Source: DATAVB01 sp036267955
Lineage (GTDB): Bacteria; Actinomycetota; Actinomycetes; Mycobacteriales; QHCD01
Direction of reading: 5' to 3'
NCBI GenBank assembly: GCA_036267955.1
Contig: DATAVB010000134.1
Location: forward strand, 1 to 64,000
DNA: 64,000 nucleotides
Shown here: piece after piece, positions 52,343-59,644 of the stretch
Position numbering within the stretch: position 1 is the stretch's first letter
How the letters are laid out: every line of letters begins with the position of its first letter
The notes under the pieces: model-generated
Databases searched by the model: none
What the model saw: only the letters and a program-made list of their open reading frames with translations
What the model was told of the DNA's origin: nothing
Program-made: the position numbers and the translations under genes

Positions 52343-52660
52343 GTGACGTCGTTGGACCCATCCCCGTCGCTGCGCATCGATGAGCAGCCAGACGGCGTCA
52401 TCTATCTGTCCGGCGAGCTCGACATGGCCTCCGCCCCGCAACTCAGAACTGTGCTGCAACGGCTGATCGACTCCGGCGCGCAACGGGTCATCCTGGACGC
52501 AGCCGAGCTGAGCTTCTGCGACTCCACCGGGCTCGGCGTCTTCGTCTGGGTCAACCAGATGCTCCCCACCGACGCCACCCTCGTGCTGCGCAATCCGACC
52601 GAACGTCTCGGGCAACTCCTGCGCACCACGCATCTCGACCACACCTTCGACGTCCGCTGA
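52343..52660 (+). CDS. STAS-domain anti-sigma factor antagonist
   Basis: 105 residues from GTG 52343, six bases after CGGAGG. The STAS fold opens LDPSPSLRIDEQPDGVIYLS and carries the phospho-acceptor segment ELSFCDSTGLGVFVWVNQML (Ser of DSTGLG). It resembles SpoIIAA/RsbV-type antagonists that release a sigma factor by binding an anti-sigma kinase. No partner kinase lies next to it, so its partner must be elsewhere. Confidence 0.85.
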   Translation: MTSLDPSPSLRIDEQPDGVIYLSGELDMASAPQLRTVLQRLIDSGAQRVILDAAELSFCDSTGLGVFVWVNQMLPTDATLVLRNPTERLGQLLRTTHLDHTFDVR

Positions 52661-52689
52661 CCGCCGGCGCCGTCTCCTAGAGTGCAGGG

Positions 52690-53178
52690 ATGGCGCGCAT
52701 TCACGAATTCCGGTCGCAGCTGGCCTGGACCGGCTCGACGGCGAACGGCTATCGCGGTTACGACCGCACGCACCGGGTCAGCACACCCCCGGCGGTCGCC
52801 GAGTTGGCAGTGAGCGCCGACCGGGCGTTCCGCGGCGATCCGGACCAGCACAATCCCGAACAGTTGTTGCTCGCCGCGGCCAGTTCGTGCCAGCTGCTCT
52901 CGTTCCTGGCGCTGGCGGCGCGCGACGCCGTCGATGTCCGCGAGTACGCGGACGACGCCGAGGCGATCATGCCGGTCGGCGCACAGCCGATGCGCATCAC
53001 CCGCGTGACGTTGCGGCCGCGGATCCTGGTCGCCGCCGGCACCGACCTCGCGCTGGTGCGCCGGCTGGTCCCCGAGGCGCACGACGGCTGCTTCATCGCC
53101 AATACCCTCAATGCCGAATTCGTCCTGGAGCCGGCCGTCGAGCACCTTCCGGCGACAGCCGGAAAGCAGTCGCCGTAA
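52690..53178 (+). CDS. OsmC family protein (peroxidase-type)
   Basis: 162 residues. The two catalytic Cys are in AAASSCQLLSFLALA and EAHDGCFIANTLNA, with an Arg upstream and the N-terminal strand RIHEFRSQLAWTGSTAN. This is the OsmC/Ohr organic hydroperoxide reductase fold. Conserved C-terminal segment EFVLEPAVEHL is present. It should reduce organic peroxides with thiols. The gene ends 15 bases before the converging MBL-hydrolase stop. Confidence 0.85.
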   Translation: MARIHEFRSQLAWTGSTANGYRGYDRTHRVSTPPAVAELAVSADRAFRGDPDQHNPEQLLLAAASSCQLLSFLALAARDAVDVREYADDAEAIMPVGAQPMRITRVTLRPRILVAAGTDLALVRRLVPEAHDGCFIANTLNAEFVLEPAVEHLPATAGKQSP

Positions 53179-53193
53179 CCGTTTCCAGGTCGT

Positions 53194-53997
53194 TCAAACA
53201 ACCAGTTGGGTGCCTTGCCGGGCCACCTCGACAAGGCGGGATTCACCGATCATTTCCTTGGCCAGGGCGTCCAACTCGTCATCGGTGCGGGTCGGGGCGT
53301 GATGGGTGAGCACCAGCCGCCGGGCCCGGCAACGGTCGGCGAATTCGAGCACGTCGGGAATGGTCGGATGGCCGTACGCATCGGCGATATCCCGTTCGCC
53401 GGCCAGATACTGCGCATCGTGCAGCAGCAGGTCGACATCGGCGGCCAGCGCCTCCGCCGCCGCCGACGAGCCGAGCTGCGGAGCGTGATCGGGCAGGTAG
53501 GCCACCGCCACCCCGTCGGCCTCGATCCTGATGCCGTGGGTGATCCCTCCCTTGTGGACAATCGGGGCGACGGTCACCGAGAATCCCTCGATCTCCCGCG
53601 ACTCCGAGGGCAGGAAACGCCATGCGCCCAGGAGGCCGTCCGGGCCGATCGGGAAATGCGGCGGCGACATTCCGCGCTCCAGCAGGTGCTTCGGATCGCC
53701 AGCAGACCCCGGCAGATATACCTCAACCCGGGCGTCGGGCCGGTCGACCGCGGGGCAGAACGGCAGCCCCTGCACGTGATCCCAGTGCAGGTGGGTCAGC
53801 ACGATCGAGCCGGTGTACGCCGCTCCGCCCAGCAGCGGGCCGAGGTCGCGCAACCCGGTGCCGGCGTCGAGCACCAGCCTCGGCACCCGGGCTCCGTCGG
53901 CGGACACGGCCACGCAGCTGGTGTGTCCGCCGTACCGGACGAACTCGGCGCCCGGAGCGGGCGTCGAGCCTCGTACGCCCAGCAGCGCGAGCCTCAC
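53194..53997 (-). CDS. MBL-fold metallo-hydrolase in a cyclic-nucleotide gene cluster
   Basis: 267 residues. The start LALLGVRGSTPAPGAEFVRYGGHTSC is typical of a GVRGS-type MBL group. The metal motif is VLTHLHWDHVQG (His69, His71, Asp73, His74), with further ligands His148, Asp170/His171, Asp194 and the end His in LTHHAPTR (232/233). It is a two-metal hydrolase for a phosphoester or similar bond. Its ATG overlaps the stop of the cyclic-nucleotide-binding gene by four bases, and it faces a nucleotide cyclase. A cyclic-nucleotide phosphodiesterase role is attractive but unproven, since the class II PDE motif HxSHLDH is not exact. Confidence 0.82.
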   Translation of the reverse strand: MRLALLGVRGSTPAPGAEFVRYGGHTSCVAVSADGARVPRLVLDAGTGLRDLGPLLGGAAYTGSIVLTHLHWDHVQGLPFCPAVDRPDARVEVYLPGSAGDPKHLLERGMSPPHFPIGPDGLLGAWRFLPSESREIEGFSVTVAPIVHKGGITHGIRIEADGVAVAYLPDHAPQLGSSAAAEALAADVDLLLHDAQYLAGERDIADAYGHPTIPDVLEFADRCRARRLVLTHHAPTRTDDELDALAKEMIGESRLVEVARQGTQLVV

Positions 53998-54992
53998 GCG
54001 GTCGTCTCCTCCCGCCGGTGCCCCTCGGCCAGCCGCGCCAACGCGGACCGGTCCACCGACTCACCCGGCACCTCGGCGATCCGGACCGGCGTCACCGCGG
54101 TCAGCGTCGAGGTCCGCACGCCGCCCTCGAGCACGGCCCGCTCCCCCACGACGACGCCCGGTCCGAGTTCGGCGACCGGCTGCCCGTCAACCGCGACCGA
54201 CAGCACGCCGTCGAGCAGCAGGAACAGCGAATACCCCGGCTCGCCCTGCTCGACCAGAATCGCGTCCGCCGGCAGCGAGCGGATCGCCGGCCTGCGCCCG
54301 CCGCGCATGATCACCGTCGACAATTCCCGCTCCAGCGCCGTTTCGACCGCGGTGACCACGACCGGCGAGTCCTCCTCGCCCCACGGCGTGCGGCGCCAGG
54401 TCTCCTGGCCGGTCCAGCCCTGCCAGTCCGCCAGGCCCGCCTTCGACATCAGCCGGTCGTCGTCCCCGTAGACCCAGTGCCGTGGAAACGGGCTCGCGCC
54501 CGCCAGCGTGGTCTCGACCCGACCGTCGGAGTGCAGGGTGATCGTCAACGTCGTCCACACCAGCGGCGACTGCAGCCGGATGAACGGGCGTTTGGCGATC
54601 CGGCGCGGCAACGGCAACGCCGTACGACCGCCGGCGGTCTGGGTGAAGCGCACCCAGCCGGCGCCGATTTCGGGTTCACCGCGCAGATCGGGCATCGGCA
54701 CCGCCGCAAAGGCAACCCCGAGCGGGCCGACCCGGACCAGCGTGGAACCCACCACGACTCCGCCGTCGACCCCGTGGTCGACAACCTCGTCTCCGGCGAA
54801 TTCCGCCCATACCGACAGCCGGTTGGCGAATCGGAACGCATCCGCGGCCCGCATTTCGGCCAGTTCGCCGAGCACGTCCGGCGGTGGACTGTCGTAATGA
54901 CTGATTCCGGTGGCAAACGCGGTCCGCATGGCCCCGGTCACCGCCTCAGATGGAATCCAGGAAAGGGACGTCACGTGCGATTCAACGCGCAT
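53994..54992 (-). CDS. Cyclic-nucleotide-binding-domain protein with unrecognised N-terminal domain
   Basis: 332 residues. The C-terminal ~95 (about 228-322) form a cNMP-binding fold: SLPADAILVEQGEPGYSLFL, then LDGVLSVAVDGQPVAELGPG, and the phosphate-binding cassette VVVGERAVLEGGVRTSTL with Glu284 and Arg293 at the conserved positions. The Thr-Ser after Arg is not decisive for cAMP versus cGMP. The first ~220 residues (RFANRLSVWAEFAGDEVVDH, GAGWVRFTQTAGGRTALPLP) match nothing I recognise. There is no DNA-binding helix-turn-helix, so it is not a CRP-type factor. It precedes the MBL gene in one operon. Confidence 0.82.
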   Translation of the reverse strand: MRVESHVTSLSWIPSEAVTGAMRTAFATGISHYDSPPPDVLGELAEMRAADAFRFANRLSVWAEFAGDEVVDHGVDGGVVVGSTLVRVGPLGVAFAAVPMPDLRGEPEIGAGWVRFTQTAGGRTALPLPRRIAKRPFIRLQSPLVWTTLTITLHSDGRVETTLAGASPFPRHWVYGDDDRLMSKAGLADWQGWTGQETWRRTPWGEEDSPVVVTAVETALERELSTVIMRGGRRPAIRSLPADAILVEQGEPGYSLFLLLDGVLSVAVDGQPVAELGPGVVVGERAVLEGGVRTSTLTAVTPVRIAEVPGESVDRSALARLAEGHRREETTA

Positions 54993-55122
54993 CGCTCACC
55001 TCCGAAAGAGTAATGGCAGCTGGTTTGCGATGACCATACGAATATCGCGGGATCCGGACCCAGGGCGCCACCATGTGGGTTTCCACCCGTGCCAGCATCC
55101 GGCCGTTCTCGTCCTAACACAC

Positions 55123-55151
55123 TTGGGCCGACCCACCGCGGAGCGTCTAAT
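55123..55151 (+). promoter_or_regulatory. Promoter for a leaderless cyclase transcript
   Basis: TTGGGC (55123-55128), a 17-base spacer and TCTAAT (55146-55151) lie just before GTG 55158. Transcription would begin about seven bases after the -10, at the start codon itself. No ribosome site is present there, which fits leaderless translation, common in actinomycetes. Confidence 0.6.
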
Positions 55152-55157
55152 TCAGCC

Positions 55158-56510
55158 GTGGACAGCATTCGAGTTCTTCTCGCGGACGACAATCTCATCG
55201 TCCGAGCCGGCGTCGGCGCGCTGCTGGCGCGCGATCAGTCGCTGGAGGTGGTCGGACTCGCCGCCGACTACGACGAGCTCGTCGCGCAGGCCACGGCGCT
55301 GCACCCGCAGGTGATCGTCACAGATATCCGAATGCCACCGACATTCCAGGACGAAGGGATCGAGGCGGCGAAAGAAGTACGCAAACGCCTGCCAGGCACC
55401 GGAATCGTGGTGCTCAGTCAGTACGACGACCCGGAATACGCGGTCCGGTTGCTGGCCGAGGGCGCGGCCGGTTACGCGTACCTGCTGAAGGATCGGGTGT
55501 CCGACTCCGACCTGCTGGGGCGCGCGATCCGCGCGGTCGCGACTGGCGGTTCACTGATCGACCCGCAGATCGTGCACGAGCTGATGTCACCGGCCCGGGT
55601 CGAAGGGGAATTGTCCGACGACGAGGAAGCGCTGCTCCGGCAGGTGGCCGAAGGCCGTCCGGTGAAGGCAATCGCGGCCAGCCTCGGTGCGACGGCCGAA
55701 TCGGTGAATGGCGCAATAGAACAGCTTTTCCTCGATCTGGCACGCGGCGCCAGCAGTGGCCGAGCCGGCGCGCTGCGTCGATTGCGCCTGCTGCACACGG
55801 CAATCCTGCGCCGCGAGGAACAGGGCGAAACTCTGTCCCGACTGTTGCCCAGCGGCCTGGCCGAGAAACTGCGCACCGACCGGGGCGCCGTGGCGCGCAC
55901 CGACCGGCTCGTCGTCACCGTTCTCATGTCCGATGTTCGGGGCTATTCCGGCATCGCGGAACGCACCGACCCGGCAATTCTGGCGGGTCAGCTCAATGCC
56001 CACCGCCGCGCCATGAACGCTGCCATTCTGAGCAGGGGAGGCACCGTCATGCAATACGTCGGCGACGCGGTGATGGCGGTGTTCGGCGCGCCCGACCCGC
56101 AGCCCGATCATGCGACCGCCGCCGTGCACGGCGCCCGCGACATGCACGTGCGGCAACGCGAGTTGGATACCGAGTGGGCCCGGCAGGGCCTGGCCGCGTT
56201 CGGGCTCGGCATCGGGCTCTGCACCGGGGAGGTCGCCGCCGCGCTGCTCGGCAGCGACGAACGGGTCGAGTACACCCTCGTCGGCGACACGGTGAATCTG
56301 GCGCAACGGATGCAGGACCTCGCCCGTCCGGCCGGCAACACGGTCGCGACCGAGGCCACCGTACGCGCGGCGGTCGGCGAGTGGCCGTGGCAGCCACTCG
56401 GCCCCTGCCCGATCAAAGGACGTACTGCTCAGGTCGTCGCCTACCGTCTCGGCACGACCATTCCGGAGGTCACTGCTGATGTCCACCACCCTGATCAAGC
56501 CAGAGCCTGA
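55158..56510 (+). CDS. Response regulator-class III nucleotide cyclase fusion
   Basis: 450 residues from GTG 55158. The receiver domain (~1-125) has Asp10/Asp11, phospho-acceptor Asp56 in VIVTDIRMPP, Ser87 and Lys111. A degenerate GerE-like region (~150-200) and a coiled linker (RLRLLHTAILRREEQGETLS) lead to a class III cyclase (~250-430): metal Asp259 in VLMSDVRGYSGIAE and Asp303 in QYVGDAVMAVFG, purine-binding Asp377 and transition-state Asn380/Arg384 in VGDTVNLAQRMQDL. All key catalytic residues are present, so it should make cAMP (or cGMP) under phosphorelay control. It overlaps the ABC ATPase gene by 32 bases. Confidence 0.88.
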   Translation: MDSIRVLLADDNLIVRAGVGALLARDQSLEVVGLAADYDELVAQATALHPQVIVTDIRMPPTFQDEGIEAAKEVRKRLPGTGIVVLSQYDDPEYAVRLLAEGAAGYAYLLKDRVSDSDLLGRAIRAVATGGSLIDPQIVHELMSPARVEGELSDDEEALLRQVAEGRPVKAIAASLGATAESVNGAIEQLFLDLARGASSGRAGALRRLRLLHTAILRREEQGETLSRLLPSGLAEKLRTDRGAVARTDRLVVTVLMSDVRGYSGIAERTDPAILAGQLNAHRRAMNAAILSRGGTVMQYVGDAVMAVFGAPDPQPDHATAAVHGARDMHVRQRELDTEWARQGLAAFGLGIGLCTGEVAAALLGSDERVEYTLVGDTVNLAQRMQDLARPAGNTVATEATVRAAVGEWPWQPLGPCPIKGRTAQVVAYRLGTTIPEVTADVHHPDQARA

Positions 56511-57216
56511 GGACACCGAGCGCGAAGCCGCGCCGGCCGTCCGGATCCGCGGCGCCCGGCGCACCTTCGCCGCCGAACTCGCCCCCGTACGGGCCCTGCG
56601 CGGCATCGACTTCGATGTCGCGCCCGGCGAATTCGTCGCGGTGATGGGCCCGTCCGGCTGCGGAAAGTCCACCCTGCTCAACGTCATCGCCGGTCTGGAC
56701 ACAGTGGACGAAGGCACGATCGATGTCGCCGGACACCGCATCAGCGGCTGTGACGAGGACGCATTGGCCCGCTTCCGCCGTAAGCACGTCGGATTCGTCT
56801 TCCAGTTCTTCAATCTGCTCGATGGTGTGTCCACATTGGACAACCTGGTGCTTCCGGGCGCGCTCGGCGGAATGACTCGACGCGAGGCGCAATCGCGCGC
56901 CATGGACGTGCTGGACCTGCTCGGGCTCGGCGACCGCGCCGCGCAGGTGCCGGCGGTGCTTTCCGGCGGTCAACGGCAACGGCTCGCGATCGCCCGGGCC
57001 CTGGTCAACCAACCCAGTCTGCTGCTGGCCGATGAGCCGACCGGCGCGCTGGACAGTGAGGGCGGCATGGAGGTGCTGGAGCTGTTCCGGCGGCTGCACG
57101 ACGACGGCCAGACCATCATCATGGTGACCCACTCGCCCGAGGTGGCTGCCGGCGCGAGCCGGGCCGTGCACATGCGCGACGGCCGGATCGACGACGCGGC
57201 CGGGTCACCACCATGA
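56479..57216 (+). CDS. ABC transporter ATP-binding protein (MacB/LolD class)
   Basis: 245 residues. Walker A is VMGPSGCGKSTLLNVIAG, the Q-loop segment VGFVFQFFNLLDGVSTLDNL, the signature LSGGQRQRLAIARALVNQPS, Walker B LLLADEPTGALDS and the H-loop IIMVTHSPEVAA. It powers the two FtsX-type permeases that follow (ATGA overlap with the first). This class drives mechanotransmission export of lipids, peptides or drugs, not a standard channel. Translation is coupled to the cyclase gene by a 32-base overlap. Confidence 0.92.
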   Translation: MSTTLIKPEPEDTEREAAPAVRIRGARRTFAAELAPVRALRGIDFDVAPGEFVAVMGPSGCGKSTLLNVIAGLDTVDEGTIDVAGHRISGCDEDALARFRRKHVGFVFQFFNLLDGVSTLDNLVLPGALGGMTRREAQSRAMDVLDLLGLGDRAAQVPAVLSGGQRQRLAIARALVNQPSLLLADEPTGALDSEGGMEVLELFRRLHDDGQTIIMVTHSPEVAAGASRAVHMRDGRIDDAAGSPP

Positions 57217-59642
57217 CGGTGCTGGCGATCTGGCTGCGGCTGGAGTTACGGCGGCGCTGGCGTTCGCTGGCCGTACTGGCTCTGCTGGTGGCACTCGCCA
57301 CCGGCACCGTGCTGGCCTCGGTGGCCGGAGCCCGGCGCGGGGACAGCGCGGTCGACCGCATCATGGCGCGCACCCTGCCGGCCACCGCCACGGTGCTGCC
57401 CAACCAGCCCGGCTTCGACTGGGACAAGATCCGGGCGCTGCCCGAGGTGACCGCCCTGGCCACCTTTCCGGTGATCACGGTGCCGGTCGACGGCATTCCC
57501 GAGGAATCGCTGGGATTTCCGTACACCGACGACAATCTACTTCGGACAATCGAGCGTCCCGTTGTGCTACAGGGTCGGCTGGCCGACCAGACCCGGGTCG
57601 ACGAGGTCATGGTGAGCCCGCGTTTCCCGGGCAGCTATCACAAGGGCGTCGGTGACACCGTCACGCTGCACCTGTTCACCCCGCGGCAGGTCGATGCGAA
57701 CCGCGCCGGAGGGGACGTTCCGACGCCGGCCGGACCGCGAATCCGGGCCCACATCGTTGGCGTCGTGCGTACTCCGTTCTTCGCCGACGACGTCGACTCG
57801 AAAGGCACCCTGCTGCCGACCTCGGCGGTATTCCGGCACTACCGGGCCAACATGCTGGGCACCCACGAAACCGCCGCCAACGGCGTCTATATCAACGCGA
57901 TCCTGCGGCTCAAGGGGGGCGAGGCGGCGCTGCCGGCGTTCCGCGCCGGCCTGGCCCGGGTCTCTGGCCGCAACGACATCGAGGTGTGGAACAACGCCGA
58001 TTTCGCCCGGCACCAGCAGAAGGTCGACAGCTTCGAAAGCAGTTGCCTGCTGGCCTTCGGCATCGCCGGGCTGGTGGCCGCGATGCTCCTGATCGGACAG
58101 TCCGTAGCCCGCTATACGGCGGCGACCGTGGTCGACCTGCAGATCCTGCGCGCGGTCGGGATGACGCCGAGGCAGACGTTGACGGCCGCATCGGTCGGCC
58201 CGTTCCTCGCCGCGTCGGCGGGCGCGACCATCGGCGTCGCGGCAGCGGCGGTCGCGTCGCGGTGGATGCCGATCGGCGCGGCTTCGGTGGCCGAGCCCTC
58301 TCCCGGCTTCGACCTCGACTGGACGGTCCTGGGTCCCGGCTGGGCCCTGGTGCCACTGGCCGTGCTCTGCGGCGCCGCGGCCTCGGCCTGGCTGGCGCTG
58401 GCGGCCGGTCGGACCCGGACCTCGCCGCGCCGCTCCACCACGGCGGTCGCGGCGGCACGGCTGGGCCTGCCCGTTCCGGTGGTGGTCGGGGCTCGCTTCG
58501 CGCTGGAGCCGGGACGCGGGCGCAGCGCGGTGCCGGTCCGCCCGGCGCTGCTCGGCGCCGTCGTCGGGGTGCTGGGCGTCCTGGCCGCATTCACCTTCTC
58601 CGCCGGCGTTTCCGACGCCGTCGGACATCCGGAGCGGTTCGGGCAGACCAGCCAACTGGAGAGCTTCTTCGGCTTCAACGGTACGGATTTCGGCGCCAGT
58701 GCAACCGACCCTGGCCCAGCGCCGAAGGTGATCGGCCGGTTGGCCGCGGACCGGGACGTGACCGCGGTCAACGACGCCCGCATCGCCGTCGCGGAGTCAG
58801 GCAATTCGTCGGTCACGATGTACACCTACGCCCCGGTGCGGGCCACCTTCCCGGTGGTGCTGACCGAGGGACACCTGCCGCACGGGGTCGACGAGGTGGT
58901 GCTCGCGCCGACCAGCGCCCGCAATCTCGATGTGCAGGTGGGCTCGACCGTTTCCTTCAGCGGCAACAAGGATGCGCGCCGACTCCTCGTCGCCGGCATC
59001 GGCTTCGTACCGGTCGGATCGCACAACACCTACGACGACGGCGGCTGGCTGACCGCCGCCGGATACGACCAGCTGTTCACCGGCTTCAAGTACCACCTGG
59101 CCGAGCTCGCGCTGCGCCCCGGCGCCAATGTCGCCACCGTCGTTCCCCGGCTGCAGAAGGCGGCCGCGGTCTTCACCGGTGGCGCTGCCATCGGACTCAC
59201 GCCGCCCCAGCAGCCGCCGCAGGTCGCCGAATTGCGGGACGTCCGGGTGCTGCCGATCGTGCTCGGCGGATTCCTGCTGTTACTGGCGATCGGCGCGGTC
59301 GGGCACGCCCTGGCCACCGCGGTACGCCGCCGGCGGCACGACGTGGCCGTGCTGCGGGCGCTGGGCATGACCCGCTGGCAGGCCCGGGGCATGGTGGTCA
59401 CCCAGGCCACCCTGCTGGCCGCGATCGGGCTGATATTCGGCGTGCCGATCGGGATCGCGCTCGCCCGCGTCCTGTGGCGGCAGGTCGCCGACAACACCCC
59501 GATCGCCTATCACCCGCCGCTCGCCGTCTGGGCGCTGCTCCTGATCGCTCCGCTGGCCCTGCTCATCGCCAACCTGCTCGCCGCCTGGCCCGGCCAGCGG
59601 GCCGCGCGACTGCAGGTCGGGCACACGCTGCGGACGGAGTGA
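57213..59642 (+). CDS. FtsX-like ABC permease, tandem copy 1
   Basis: 809 residues with one N-terminal helix (LAVLALLVALATGTVLASVA), a large outside domain, then helix groups near 280-400 and 430-460, a second outside domain (DRDVTAVNDARIAVAESGNS), and a C-terminal FtsX block (LPIVLGGFLLLLAIGAVGHA, RRHDVAVLRALGMTRWQARG). The second block DLQILRAVGMTPRQTLTAAS shows the internal duplication of ABC3-type permeases. It is near-identical in layout to the next gene. Both presumably pair with the single ATPase as a heterodimer. Confidence 0.9.
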   Translation: MTVLAIWLRLELRRRWRSLAVLALLVALATGTVLASVAGARRGDSAVDRIMARTLPATATVLPNQPGFDWDKIRALPEVTALATFPVITVPVDGIPEESLGFPYTDDNLLRTIERPVVLQGRLADQTRVDEVMVSPRFPGSYHKGVGDTVTLHLFTPRQVDANRAGGDVPTPAGPRIRAHIVGVVRTPFFADDVDSKGTLLPTSAVFRHYRANMLGTHETAANGVYINAILRLKGGEAALPAFRAGLARVSGRNDIEVWNNADFARHQQKVDSFESSCLLAFGIAGLVAAMLLIGQSVARYTAATVVDLQILRAVGMTPRQTLTAASVGPFLAASAGATIGVAAAAVASRWMPIGAASVAEPSPGFDLDWTVLGPGWALVPLAVLCGAAASAWLALAAGRTRTSPRRSTTAVAAARLGLPVPVVVGARFALEPGRGRSAVPVRPALLGAVVGVLGVLAAFTFSAGVSDAVGHPERFGQTSQLESFFGFNGTDFGASATDPGPAPKVIGRLAADRDVTAVNDARIAVAESGNSSVTMYTYAPVRATFPVVLTEGHLPHGVDEVVLAPTSARNLDVQVGSTVSFSGNKDARRLLVAGIGFVPVGSHNTYDDGGWLTAAGYDQLFTGFKYHLAELALRPGANVATVVPRLQKAAAVFTGGAAIGLTPPQQPPQVAELRDVRVLPIVLGGFLLLLAIGAVGHALATAVRRRRHDVAVLRALGMTRWQARGMVVTQATLLAAIGLIFGVPIGIALARVLWRQVADNTPIAYHPPLAVWALLLIAPLALLIANLLAAWPGQRAARLQVGHTLRTE

Positions 59643-59644
59643 TC

